The notes beneath the pieces were generated by a model that was not told the DNA's origin, ran no database searches, and saw only the letters and a program-made list of their open reading frames with translations. From assembly GCA_958352855.1 (NCBI GenBank), contig CATWQE010000009.1, forward strand, positions 1 through 64,000: a stretch of DNA of 64,000 nucleotides. Direction: 5' to 3'. Origin of the DNA: an uncultured Bacillota bacterium (GTDB lineage Bacteria; Bacillota; Clostridia; Lachnospirales; Lachnospiraceae). Each line of letters begins with the position of its first letter. Positions within the stretch are counted from its first letter, which is position 1. Positions 54,840-63,886 of this stretch are shown here, piece after piece. The position numbers were made by a program, and so were the translations under genes.

Positions 54840-54851
54840 TAATCATGATTA
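54840..54851. promoter_or_regulatory. TAATCATGATTA palindrome in the tetR/EamA gap
   Basis: A perfect 12-bp palindrome between the divergent TetR and EamA genes, identical at its core to those at 53931-53960. It is placed where a TetR operator would be expected. Confidence 0.65.
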
Positions 54852-54900
54852 CTATTTAATCAAGTTTAATTAGTTATAATGTTTAGAAAGGAGGATTCTT

Positions 54901-55767
54901 ATGAAGCGTATTCCTGTTTCCGGAGGGCTTCTGGTCTTTCTGGGAGCCGCTTTTTGGAGTTTAAACTCTCCTCTGGTAAAATACCTTTCTCTTGACTCCG
55001 TATTAATCTGCGGCTTACGCTCACTTATTGCAGCTATTGTATTGTCCGCCACAATACGCCCAAAGCAATTAAAATGGAACTGGTGGATGGTAATATATAT
55101 GTGCTCCTATGCCGGCCTCTGTCTCAGCATCATTCTGGCTCTTGGCACTACTTCTGCCCCTGTTGCTATTGGAATGCAATATACTGCAGCTATCTGGCTT
55201 TTCCTTGCCAATTTGCTGAAAACCAGAAAGTTTCATATACGTGCCTTTGTGCCAGTAGCAATCATCTTCATAGGTGTTGTATTCTTTATGTGTTCAGGAG
55301 GAGATGCCGCCAGCCAGACCGGTAATTTCATTGCCTTAAGTGAAGGGATATTTTTTGCCCTTATGACCGTCAGCGCAAAAAAAGTCGCTGGCACCAACCC
55401 CATTGGACTTACTGCTGTGGCCAATCTATTTACAGGAATCATCGTATTTCTGCTTTTTCCAGGAACGCTGGGAAAGATATCTGTTATGACAAGTATGGAT
55501 TGGATAATTATGCTGGTATTGGGAATCATACAGATTGGCGCCGGTTATGCCTGCTATAATGTTGGGATTCAGAAAATCAGCGCCCAAAAAGCCTCTGTAA
55601 TCGCTCTGTGGGAAATGATTCTCGGTCCTGTATGGGTTGCTCTTTTTCTGAAAGAATATCCCACTCCTATGGTTCTTACAGGTTTTATAATTATTTTACT
55701 GGGGATGCTGTTGGATTCTCTTATGAACAGTGACACCTCTAAATCCCCGCAAAAACAACGTCTCTAG
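54901..55767 (+). CDS. EamA/DMT-family transporter
   Basis: A 288-residue membrane protein with ten predicted segments in two EamA halves (about 5-140 and 150-280; SLNSPLVKYLSLDSVLICGLRSLIAA, AGYACYNVGIQKISAQKASVIALWEMILGPVWVALFL). Such proteins export amino acids or other metabolites. It is divergent from the TetR gene and probably under its control. AAAGGAGG precedes the ATG. Cargo unknown. Confidence 0.9.
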   Translation: MKRIPVSGGLLVFLGAAFWSLNSPLVKYLSLDSVLICGLRSLIAAIVLSATIRPKQLKWNWWMVIYMCSYAGLCLSIILALGTTSAPVAIGMQYTAAIWLFLANLLKTRKFHIRAFVPVAIIFIGVVFFMCSGGDAASQTGNFIALSEGIFFALMTVSAKKVAGTNPIGLTAVANLFTGIIVFLLFPGTLGKISVMTSMDWIIMLVLGIIQIGAGYACYNVGIQKISAQKASVIALWEMILGPVWVALFLKEYPTPMVLTGFIIILLGMLLDSLMNSDTSKSPQKQRL

Positions 55768-55806
55768 AATGTGCTTGAAATCCGGAATGACTTCTGTAAT
55801 CAGAAC

Positions 55807-55850
55807 AAGGGTATCGCTCCTCCTCTTGCTGAGGATTGTGCGACACCCTT
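55807..55850. terminator. Terminator between EamA and the ABC ATPase gene
   Basis: AAGGGT-A-TCGC (55807-55817) pairs with GCGA-C-ACCCTT (55840-55850), one mismatch, and lies between two converging genes. Confidence 0.7.
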
Positions 55851-55876
55851 GTAATATAATCATTTTAAAACAAATC

Positions 55877-56989
55877 TTAGTTTGTGATAACCTGCTCTGT
55901 TTCTTTATCAAAAATGTGCATTTTTTCAAGATCCAGAGAGAATTTAACAACATCACCTGTTCTTGCTGTTGTACGTGGATTAACTCTTGCTGTCATAGAA
56001 GAACCTTCTGCATCAAAGTACAGATATACTTCAGCACCAAGTAATTCGTAAACAGTGATTTTTCCTTCCATTACGCTGTTTGGATTAGCTTTGATGTGTT
56101 CTTCATCATCATAAACGTGTTCTGGACGGATACCCATAACAACAGTTTTTCCGTTGTAGCCACCATCAATAAGGGCTTTTGCTTTAGCAGCCGGAACATG
56201 AAGTGTTGTGTTTCCAATCTGTAATGTTACGTCATTACCTTTTACATTAACAACTGCATCTAAGAAGTTCATCTGAGGAGATCCGATGAATCCTGCAACG
56301 AATAAGTTAGCTGGTGCATTGTATAATGTCTGAGGTGTATCTACCTGCTGAACAACACCGTCTTTCATAACTACGATTCTGGTACCAAGTGTCATAGCTT
56401 CTGTCTGGTCATGTGTTACGTAGATGATAGTAGCGCCTAATCTTTCATGTAATTTGGAAATCTCAGTACGCATCTGAACACGAAGTTTAGCATCCAGGTT
56501 TGACAGAGGTTCGTCCATAAGGAATACTTTAGGTTCACGCACGATAGCACGTCCCATAGCAACACGCTGTCTCTGACCACCGGAAAGAGCTTTTGGTTTA
56601 CGGTCTAACAGTTTTTCAAGGTCAAGGATTTTAGCTGCTTCTTTAACCATTTTGTCAATCTGATCTTTTGGAACTTTTCTCAGTTTCAGACCAAATGCCA
56701 TGTTATCATAAACTGTCATATGTGGATACAGAGCGTAGTTCTGGAATACCATTGCAATATCTCTGTCTTTTGGTTCAACGTCATTTACTACTTTATCGCC
56801 GATTTTTAATGTACCGCCTGTGATTTCTTCCAGACCTGCAATCATACGAAGAGTTGTGGATTTACCACATCCTGAAGGACCTACGAAGATGATGAACTCT
56901 TTGTCTGCGATTTCAAGGTTGAAGTCTTTTACTGCTTCGAAACCGTTTGGATAAGTTTTGTTAATATGCTGTAAAGATAAACTTGCCAT
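55877..56989 (-). CDS. msmX: Sugar ABC transporter ATP-binding protein (MsmX/UgpC type)
   Basis: A 370-residue CUT1 ATPase. Walker A is GPSGCGKST, the signature LSGGQRQRVAMG, Walker B FLMDEPLSNLD, and the C-terminal third is the OB-fold regulatory domain (MGIRPEHVYDDEE, GAEVYLYF). Such ATPases serve several sugar permease pairs at once in Firmicutes. It stands alone here, and the window holds two importers without an ATPase (at 7-10 and 47-50 kb), so it is their likely partner. AGGAGG precedes the ATG. Codon use looks smoother than in its neighbours, as in highly expressed genes. Confidence 0.92.
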   Translation of the reverse strand: MASLSLQHINKTYPNGFEAVKDFNLEIADKEFIIFVGPSGCGKSTTLRMIAGLEEITGGTLKIGDKVVNDVEPKDRDIAMVFQNYALYPHMTVYDNMAFGLKLRKVPKDQIDKMVKEAAKILDLEKLLDRKPKALSGGQRQRVAMGRAIVREPKVFLMDEPLSNLDAKLRVQMRTEISKLHERLGATIIYVTHDQTEAMTLGTRIVVMKDGVVQQVDTPQTLYNAPANLFVAGFIGSPQMNFLDAVVNVKGNDVTLQIGNTTLHVPAAKAKALIDGGYNGKTVVMGIRPEHVYDDEEHIKANPNSVMEGKITVYELLGAEVYLYFDAEGSSMTARVNPRTTARTGDVVKFSLDLEKMHIFDKETEQVITN

Positions 56990-57253
56990 TTTTCATTTCC
57001 TCCTGAAATATGATACAGTATAAATATGTGATTCTCTTTCTGAACTGTGTTTAGTATACCTCTATCCGCTTTTTTTTTCCATATGTCATTTGCCCAAAGA
57101 TTTTCAGGAGACTTTGTAATCCTGGACAACGTTGGAGAGTGGCTTGTCAATTTGCCATATTTTCTTTTTTTTTATATACAATCTGCACAATTTGCCGCTT
57201 TATCATTAAAAAACGGGCTTTACACAACATATTTCCTTCCTTATAATAGTTCC

Positions 57254-57266
57254 ATAATCATGATAT
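57254..57266. promoter_or_regulatory. Degenerate TCATGA palindrome near the 57.3-kb gene
   Basis: ATAATCATGATAT is one base short of the palindrome at 53947-53960 and lies between a TATAAT box (57242-57247) and the start of the small gene. A link to the TetR protein is a guess. Confidence 0.3.
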
Positions 57267-57285
57267 TAAAAGAAAGGATTTTCCT

Positions 57286-57552
57286 ATGTTTCGCTTAATG
57301 GGTAATATTTATAAGGATACACATTTGTTAAAAAGCACTGTAATCTGTGATGATACAAAATCCACCAGAACGAAAAAGGTATTTCACTGTCTTGACTGCA
57401 TCTGCCATGAGTTCGATCTGCCTTCTCCCATCTGGTTAGACGCTAATATTAAAGACTTCCAGAAATTTTCTAAAGTACGTTTTTCACAGGACAATTTTAT
57501 TGAAGTGCTGGATTTTGACTATTTTGAGCTGCAAATCATTGAAGAAGACTGA
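57286..57552 (+). CDS. Small conserved-looking hypothetical protein
   Basis: An 88-residue protein with an acidic C terminus and two cysteines in HCLDCICHE (about 34-42). AAAGGA precedes the ATG, a TATAAT box lies 40 bp upstream, and a terminator follows, so it is a real single gene. I do not recognise a domain. The size, the CxxxC-type pair and the position beside pgi are seen in other Lachnospiraceae to my knowledge, but no function is known. Confidence 0.75.
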   Translation: MFRLMGNIYKDTHLLKSTVICDDTKSTRTKKVFHCLDCICHEFDLPSPIWLDANIKDFQKFSKVRFSQDNFIEVLDFDYFELQIIEED

Positions 57553-57571
57553 TACACAGAATAATTAAGAA

Positions 57572-57619
57572 GCTGCCGCAGATGTTTCATCAGGAATACT
57601 GATGCCTCTCTGCGGCAGC
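57572..57619. terminator. Terminator shared by the small gene and pgi
   Basis: GCTGCCGCAGA (57572-57582) pairs with TCTGCGGCAGC (57609-57619), an 11-bp perfect stem between converging genes. Confidence 0.8.
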
Positions 57620-57631
57620 CCTGTTATTCTC

Positions 57632-58981
57632 TTATAATCTCTTTAATAATTCTTCTCTTCTCTCTTCAAAGCCTGGTTTTCCAAGCAATGCAAACATGTT
57701 CTTCTTATAACTTTCTACACCTGGCTGGTTAAATGGATTTACCCCTGTAAGATAACCGCTGATACCACATGCAAATTCAAAGAAGTAGAACAACTGTCCT
57801 AAGTAAAATTCATTCTGCTGTGGAATCTTCACCATTAAGTTTGGTGTATTTCCATCTGTATGTGCAAGAATGGTTCCGTTCATAGCGCTCTTATTTACGA
57901 AATCCATGCCTTTTCCGGCCAGATAATTCAGTCCGTCCAAATCATTTTCTGCTTCTTTGATAATAACATCTTCTTTTGGCTCTTCAATGGCTAATACGGT
58001 TTCAAACATGATTCTGGAGCCATCCTGGATAAACTGTCCCAGAGAGTGCAGGTCTGTAGTGAAGTCTACAGATGCCGGATAAATTCCTTTCTGATCCTTA
58101 CCTTCACTTTCACCGTAAAGCTGTTTCCACCATTCTGCCACATAATGAAGTGTTGGTTCGTAGTCTGCCAGAATTTCTACGGATTTTCCTTTTTTGTGAA
58201 GAATGTTACGCACTGCTGCATACTGAAGAGCATCATTTTCTGCGTATGGCGCATTTAATGCCAGCTCTCTTCCAGATGCTGCGCCTTCCATTAATTTGTC
58301 AATGGATACACCGCTTACTGCAATCGGAAGCAGACCTACAGCGGTAAGTACAGAGAAACGTCCGCCTACATCATCTGGAACCACAAAAGTTTCATAGCCT
58401 TCCTCTGTTGCCAGCGTTTTCAAAGCTCCCTTTGCTTTGTCTGTGGTTGCATAAATTCGTTTTGCAGCTTCTTCTTTTCCGTATTTTTCTTCCATCATTT
58501 CTTTAAATACGCGGAATGCAATAGCCGGTTCTGTAGTAGTACCGGATTTGGAAATCACGTTGATGGAGAAATCTCTGTCACCGATTACCTCTGCCAGTCC
58601 TTTTACATAGGCGCCGCTGATATTATTTCCTACATAATAGATTTCTGGTGTCTTACGGTTTTCTTTGCTTAAATTGTTATAAAACGGATGGCTTAAGAAA
58701 TCAATTGCTGCTCTTGCTCCCAGATAAGAACCGCCGATACCGATTACTAGGAGAACATCAGAGTCACTCTGAATTTTCTGTGCTGCTTTCTTGATTCTGT
58801 CAAACTCTTCTTTATCATAATCTACAGGCAGGTCAATCCAACCAAGAAAATCATTTCCCAGTCCTGTTCTGGACACCAGAACTTCTTTTGCTGCGTCTAC
58901 CATTTTTTCCATTGCCGCAACTTCTTCTTCGCGAACAACATTTACTGCTTTTGAATAGTCAAATGTTACTTTGTTTCCCAT
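57632..58981 (-). CDS. pgi: Glucose-6-phosphate isomerase
   Basis: A 449-residue glycolytic enzyme that interconverts glucose 6-phosphate and fructose 6-phosphate. GIGGSYLGARAAI, the phosphate loop SKSGTTTEPAIAFR and the C-terminal PFNQPGVESYKKNMFALLGKPG block are diagnostic. Length is that of the short Firmicutes form. It stands alone in the strand order, with GGAGAAGAGAC before the ATG. Confidence 0.97.
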   Translation of the reverse strand: MGNKVTFDYSKAVNVVREEEVAAMEKMVDAAKEVLVSRTGLGNDFLGWIDLPVDYDKEEFDRIKKAAQKIQSDSDVLLVIGIGGSYLGARAAIDFLSHPFYNNLSKENRKTPEIYYVGNNISGAYVKGLAEVIGDRDFSINVISKSGTTTEPAIAFRVFKEMMEEKYGKEEAAKRIYATTDKAKGALKTLATEEGYETFVVPDDVGGRFSVLTAVGLLPIAVSGVSIDKLMEGAASGRELALNAPYAENDALQYAAVRNILHKKGKSVEILADYEPTLHYVAEWWKQLYGESEGKDQKGIYPASVDFTTDLHSLGQFIQDGSRIMFETVLAIEEPKEDVIIKEAENDLDGLNYLAGKGMDFVNKSAMNGTILAHTDGNTPNLMVKIPQQNEFYLGQLFYFFEFACGISGYLTGVNPFNQPGVESYKKNMFALLGKPGFEERREELLKRL

Positions 58982-59076
58982 TGTCTCTTCTCCTTTGACT
59001 CTTTATTTCCAGACTGGGTTCCAGAAGAATCCATTCCGTCTGTCTTTCTTTAGTTTAGCAAATTCATTTGGGATTA

Positions 59077-59778
59077 TCAAGTTAGAAATTCTTTCACCAC
59101 ATCTTTCACAATCTCACTTTCTTCCTTGCTCAAAAGATGGCTATACCGGCTGTCTGCTGCCGCAGCCTCCAGAATTCCCTGTTCAATCTGGCGCATGGCC
59201 TTTTCCCTTTTTCCTGCTCCCCTGGCATTTTCCATGGGAATAATCTTGGCAGTCTCCGGTTCCTGATAGGAATTTTCTATATAATCCAAAAGGTTGGTTT
59301 CGATTTCTTCTTCCTGATAGCCTGTCCCTATGAGAAGCCGCACGCCCAACAGTACAATTCCCATACAGATTCCTGTAATCATAACCGTTGTAAACGCCGG
59401 AATTTCTCCCCCCGGTACAGGCGCCTTAAAGGTTTTCATGTCACTCTGGTAAATAAGAAACAAGCTCATTCCTGTCAATAAAAAAGAGAGGACAAAAGCT
59501 CCCCAGGAAATGCCCTTTAGCTGGCGTACATTCCAGGGTCCTATCTTTCGTCCTCTCATACGTTTGATAACATAAACAGAAGGATTATGTATCTGCGTAT
59601 TTTCCTCTACATTTTTTTCATGCTCCTGTATAAAGCCTTTCATCCATGGATTTTTTGCTTCTGCCGGATGTCTCAAATCTTTTAATACATTCCGGTTACT
59701 TTTGTAAATTGCCAGCATACTTATGAGGCAAATTGCCCCCATAATGCAGGCACCGTAATAAAGAATCAGGTGCTCCAT
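59077..59778 (-). CDS. Membrane protein of unknown function
   Basis: A 233-residue protein with one N-terminal membrane segment (about 4-24), a basic soluble stretch, two more segments (about 90-110 and 130-150) and a charged cytoplasmic C terminus that ends in a helical KEESEIVKDVVKEFLT. GGAGGAA precedes the ATG. I do not recognise a family. Confidence 0.7.
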   Translation of the reverse strand: MEHLILYYGACIMGAICLISMLAIYKSNRNVLKDLRHPAEAKNPWMKGFIQEHEKNVEENTQIHNPSVYVIKRMRGRKIGPWNVRQLKGISWGAFVLSFLLTGMSLFLIYQSDMKTFKAPVPGGEIPAFTTVMITGICMGIVLLGVRLLIGTGYQEEEIETNLLDYIENSYQEPETAKIIPMENARGAGKREKAMRQIEQGILEAAAADSRYSHLLSKEESEIVKDVVKEFLT

Positions 59779-59929
59779 AAGTTCCTCCTCTTATTCGGCA
59801 AACAGCACTGCCTGTCCCGCCTTTTCTATGAGACTGCATAGAAACAAACTGCCAGCCTCTATGAAACTATTATATAGCGCCTCATCCTGTTTGAAAACAA
59901 AAATCGTCCGACAAATTCTTCCTTGATTC

Positions 59930-60628
59930 TTACAGGGCTTTCATCATATTTTCCACCAGATTTACTGTATGGCGGATTGCTTCCTTCTCAAAAGCAGGAT
60001 AATCCATGTGCGCGCTGTCGTCTGCCTTGTCTGAGATAGCGCGGATTACCAGATAAGGAATCCCATTCAGATAAGCTGCCTGGCCAATAGCTGCGCCCTC
60101 CATTTCTGTACAGTATGCCTGGGTATTTGCAATAATCTTTTCTTTCGTCTCTTTGTCCGCCACAAACTGGTCGCCGCTTGCCACTCTTCCCTGAAAAACC
60201 TGAATCTCAGGATTTACCTTGCGGCACACCTGCAAAGCTGTTTCTCTCAGCCTGTTATCCGCCGGAAAAGTCCTGGTGTCCATACGTGGAACCTGGCCAA
60301 TCTCATAACCAAATTCTCTGGCATCCACATCATGCTGCATGGTATCTGTAGAAAGCACAATATCTCCGATATTGATTTCTGCTTTCAGGGATCCTGCAAT
60401 GCCTGTATTGATTACTGCATTTACCTGAAACACATCTGCCAGAATCTGGGTACAAATGCCGGCATTGACCTTTCCAATGCCGGAACGAACTACAACTACC
60501 TGCTGTCCTCCCAGAATCCCCTTAAAAAACTCCATGCCTGCCTTTTCAAGGACAGTTACTTCTGACATTTTCTCTTTTAAAATAGCCACTTCCTCTTCCA
60601 TGGCTCCGATAATTCCAATGGTGTTCAT
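59930..60628 (-). CDS. mtnN: 5'-methylthioadenosine/S-adenosylhomocysteine nucleosidase
   Basis: A 232-residue enzyme that splits adenine from methylthioadenosine and S-adenosylhomocysteine, which recycles methionine and clears by-products of SAM use. MNTIGIIGAMEEEVAIL, NTGIAGSL, and EMEGAAIGQAAYLN with the catalytic RAISDKAD aspartate are all present. It is alone on its strand after a 150-bp gap without an evident terminator. Confidence 0.95.
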   Translation of the reverse strand: MNTIGIIGAMEEEVAILKEKMSEVTVLEKAGMEFFKGILGGQQVVVVRSGIGKVNAGICTQILADVFQVNAVINTGIAGSLKAEINIGDIVLSTDTMQHDVDAREFGYEIGQVPRMDTRTFPADNRLRETALQVCRKVNPEIQVFQGRVASGDQFVADKETKEKIIANTQAYCTEMEGAAIGQAAYLNGIPYLVIRAISDKADDSAHMDYPAFEKEAIRHTVNLVENMMKAL

Positions 60629-60740
60629 ATTTTTCCCTTTCTGCTGCTTACAACAAAATGATATTGGTGAAATTCCGCTTCTATTTTACACTGTTTTTTG
60701 GGTTCTGGCTACTGTATTTCTTTTATATTATGAATATTAC

Positions 60741-61367
60741 TTATCTTTGTTTACTGTTTAAGTATTCTACTAACTCTGCAACTGTTGTAGCCGGGTTACT
60801 TTCTCTGGTAAGAATATCTATGTTCTCTGTTCTCAATCTTTCCACCAGCTTCTTTGCCCTTTTGACAGCCATTTCTTGTAGTGGCTTTAATTGTTCATAG
60901 ATATCTCTATTCTTCTCATATTGCTCTAGTCTGCCCCTTTTCTTTAGTAACTTTATCGCAGCTTCGCAGTTTTCAACTGGTGTTGTCTGATCCTGAAAAT
61001 GAAGAAGAAACCAAACTTCAAAAGAAGGGTTCGAAAAAGCGATCTGATATCCTTCTTTCAATGCCTGCCGTTTCGCTTTTGCCAACATATCATTTGTATT
61101 ATCATCCCGGTCAAATATACACCAGATCATATCGCCCTCATCAGGGTAATAAGGGCTGAACCCAATTGTAGCACGTGCTTTCTGCACCAGTTTATCAGCA
61201 GCTTTATACTGTGATGGAATCGGCACAATATCTATGTTACATTCTCTGCTCCTAAAATTTTTAAAATAACGTATCTCTGTTTCTGAGCCTTCACAAATAA
61301 GGTAAACAACCGGCTTCCTTCTCCTACGCCCAGATGCCCTTCTGTCTATTTCTTTAATCCTGCCCAT
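60741..61367 (-). CDS. RloB-domain protein (AbiLii-like)
   Basis: A 208-residue protein of the RloB family. A basic N terminus (IDRRASGRRRRKPVVYLICEGSETE) is followed by an acidic-rich fold resembling a TOPRIM (CEGSETEIRYF near the start, DMIWCIFDRDDNTND in the middle, FSNPSFEVWFLLHF). Such proteins pair with an AAA ATPase in the lactococcal AbiL anti-phage system. GGAGG precedes the ATG at 61367, and only one base separates it from the ATPase stop, so they are one unit. Function in defence is by family. Confidence 0.85.
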   Translation of the reverse strand: MGRIKEIDRRASGRRRRKPVVYLICEGSETEIRYFKNFRSRECNIDIVPIPSQYKAADKLVQKARATIGFSPYYPDEGDMIWCIFDRDDNTNDMLAKAKRQALKEGYQIAFSNPSFEVWFLLHFQDQTTPVENCEAAIKLLKKRGRLEQYEKNRDIYEQLKPLQEMAVKRAKKLVERLRTENIDILTRESNPATTVAELVEYLNSKQR

Positions 61368-61368
61368 C

Positions 61369-62541
61369 TCAGATACCTCCTCCGATAAATGGAATTGCAC
61401 CATATCTTCCTTGCAGGTATCCTTTAGAAATGTTTTCTTCTTTTCGTGGTGAAAATTCTGTCAGAGCATAAATATCTGTCTGCATATTTTTTTCGTCTTT
61501 TTCCGCAAACCAAATCTGATCTCGACGAAGTAGCTTCAGATCTAAAAGGCAGGTATCGTGTGTCGTAAAAACCAACTGTGCGTGGTTCTGGTTGATCATC
61601 TGATCCTGCATCATCTCAATCAAATGTCTGGTAAGAAGAGGATGCATGCTTGCTTCAATCTCATCCACCACCAGCACTGCCCCACGATTCATCGCATCTA
61701 TCCACAAACCAATCCTCGCAAAGAATCTCTGTGTTCCTGCCGATTCCTGCCCTAACAGCAAGCGATATTCCTTTTTACTGCCATTGTCTGCTATTATCTG
61801 ATGAACTGTTGAAATAATTGGTTTTTCTTTCGTCCCGGACAACACCACATCACAGATACCCAAATCTGCAAGGAGCATTTCTTTTAAGATACGTTGTTTG
61901 CCCTCTCCATTTTTTTGTAGTGCTTGGAGCGTTGCTTCATTGGAAATCCCTATACCTGTCAAACCACAGAGCTTCTGCTGAAACCATAAATACGCCTTCT
62001 CAGTTTGGACACAATTCCACTCATTAGAACTTGTCAGGTAGAGCCTGTTTTCAGGAGTGCGTCTGGCAAGCGTCAACTGCTCCTGAATACTTTCACGAAA
62101 CTCGTACCTGTCTTTTTCCCTGGAGAACACCAGAGCTTCTCTTCCGTTTGGCCAATGGTAAAGGTACTCTTTTATGATCTGTTCTCTGTCAAAAGAGAAA
62201 CCATACGCATATTTAATATCATCATAGTAATATATAATTTCAAATGTTGTCGGTTCTATTGTTTCATCTACGAATGCAAAAGGCTCATAAGGAAGCTCTG
62301 CCCCTTTGAGAGGCTTTGCATATATACCACAGACCATTTCCCGCATCAGCAAAAGTGCATGAAGTACATTACTTTTACCTGCTGCGTTTGCACCATAAAT
62401 TGCCATTACAGGTACAATCATTTTTTTTCCATCAGGAGATAACAGCACTTCTTTCATTGTTTTATCAGATGCAGCTTTCATACTGATAACTGCTATATCT
62501 TTTATTGACCGATGGTTTGTTACCGAAAACTGTAATAACAT
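61369..62541 (-). CDS. AAA family ATPase (RloA/AbiLi-like)
   Basis: A 390-residue ATPase of the AAA_15/AAA_21 type. The N terminus LLQFSVTNHRSIKD is typical, Walker A is GANAAGKS (50-57), and the Walker B region reads AVLVVDEIEASMHPLL near the end, with a following switch THDTCLLD. The frame is open 46 codons upstream but without a site; AGGAGG fits the ATG at 62541. It forms a pair with the RloB-domain gene. Together they resemble abortive-infection systems such as AbiL. Confidence 0.85.
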   Translation of the reverse strand: MLLQFSVTNHRSIKDIAVISMKAASDKTMKEVLLSPDGKKMIVPVMAIYGANAAGKSNVLHALLLMREMVCGIYAKPLKGAELPYEPFAFVDETIEPTTFEIIYYYDDIKYAYGFSFDREQIIKEYLYHWPNGREALVFSREKDRYEFRESIQEQLTLARRTPENRLYLTSSNEWNCVQTEKAYLWFQQKLCGLTGIGISNEATLQALQKNGEGKQRILKEMLLADLGICDVVLSGTKEKPIISTVHQIIADNGSKKEYRLLLGQESAGTQRFFARIGLWIDAMNRGAVLVVDEIEASMHPLLTRHLIEMMQDQMINQNHAQLVFTTHDTCLLDLKLLRRDQIWFAEKDEKNMQTDIYALTEFSPRKEENISKGYLQGRYGAIPFIGGGI

Positions 62542-62743
62542 AGTCTTCCTCCTCTCATTCCAAGGAAATTCTACTAATATTATACAAATAAAACTCTCTT
62601 TAGTCAATTTTATATTTATTATTTGCAGTTTTTTGCAAATATTACAGTTAAAATATTCTCCTGAAATCTTATATTTCACTCTTTGACTTCCTCTCCAACT
62701 GAAAAACTGTAAATCGACTTGTACCCGTTTTCTATTTTCCGTT

Positions 62744-63886
62744 CTAAATGTTTTGTGGCTCGTATCTTTTGAGTAAAAAAACGATTAATAAAACAATCCC
62801 TGAAAAGCACAAAACCATATTCAAATTAACTATTTTTAGCAAAGCTGTACATGTTGCAAAAAATATTGTTTGACTTATTTTTATGATTGCATGTTGCTGC
62901 GACATCATAGTTGCACGATTATAATCATCAGCTACTGCATTGATTTCTATAATATTAGCTGTCGCTATTACACCGTAAGTTATTCCCAATATTATAATGA
63001 CTACCAAATACATTTTTGCAGCTATTATAAATGTGCAAATACTCATTCCTAATACTGCAAATCTTAAAATTGTGAAATTTGCAAATTTCTTCGAAAAATA
63101 ATAAAATATCTTACTTCCTATTCCTTCTCCTATTTCCATAAAAATATATATGTATCCTAAGCTTCCAACTGTAAATTCTGTATTTTTTATATTAGCCTGT
63201 ATGTCATTAGAAATAAATTGATAAATTGGATTAACTAAACATACTATTATTAACAAAAAAACCATGCTTTTATTGGAAAAACTTTTTTTCATAGCAGATA
63301 TAAGAATCGCAGATGACTTTCTCTTACATGGCACATTCCCTGGCAAAAGCATTCCAAAACTTATAATTGATATAACGTTAGCAATCATTGTTAAAAGAAA
63401 TGGCAATTTGTTATTGTATGTAAAACAATTTGAACCTATTATTATCGCAAGTATAGGCCAGATTGTTTTCATAGCCATAAAACCACTAAGTTCTTTTTCA
63501 AATGTAGAATTAATATTTTCATGAGTGATTAAATCATGCAAACTTGCTATATCAGCGCCACTTTTAGCTGCAACGCCAAAAGAGATAAAGCATATTGCTA
63601 AAGTATAGCTCAGCAACGTTTCTGAAACAAGAAAGAGCATCTCTGCCATAATCATTGATAAAGAGCCTATAATTAATATGCTTTTAGAACCTATTCTATC
63701 TGCTATTATTCCCGTCACATATTCAAAAATAAATACTGTTACTGCTTGTATTGAAAACAACAATGCAATTTCTGAGTCTGATAATCCTCTGCTTAATAAG
63801 TAGACAATAAAAATGGGATATTCAAAATCACTCTTTCCAATTATCATTGCCAGTTCAAATAAAAGAATCTTTATATTTTTTGACAT
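62744..63886 (-). CDS. MFS transporter
   Basis: A 380-residue membrane protein with 10-12 hydrophobic segments of the major facilitator superfamily; the loop-2 motif is weak (ADRIGSKSILIIGS). The composition is AT-rich and Ile-rich. GGGAG precedes the ATG. It may export a drug or metabolite. Upstream, 63887-64000, I see no further gene start. Confidence 0.85.
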   Translation of the reverse strand: MSKNIKILLFELAMIIGKSDFEYPIFIVYLLSRGLSDSEIALLFSIQAVTVFIFEYVTGIIADRIGSKSILIIGSLSMIMAEMLFLVSETLLSYTLAICFISFGVAAKSGADIASLHDLITHENINSTFEKELSGFMAMKTIWPILAIIIGSNCFTYNNKLPFLLTMIANVISIISFGMLLPGNVPCKRKSSAILISAMKKSFSNKSMVFLLIIVCLVNPIYQFISNDIQANIKNTEFTVGSLGYIYIFMEIGEGIGSKIFYYFSKKFANFTILRFAVLGMSICTFIIAAKMYLVVIIILGITYGVIATANIIEINAVADDYNRATMMSQQHAIIKISQTIFFATCTALLKIVNLNMVLCFSGIVLLIVFLLKRYEPQNI

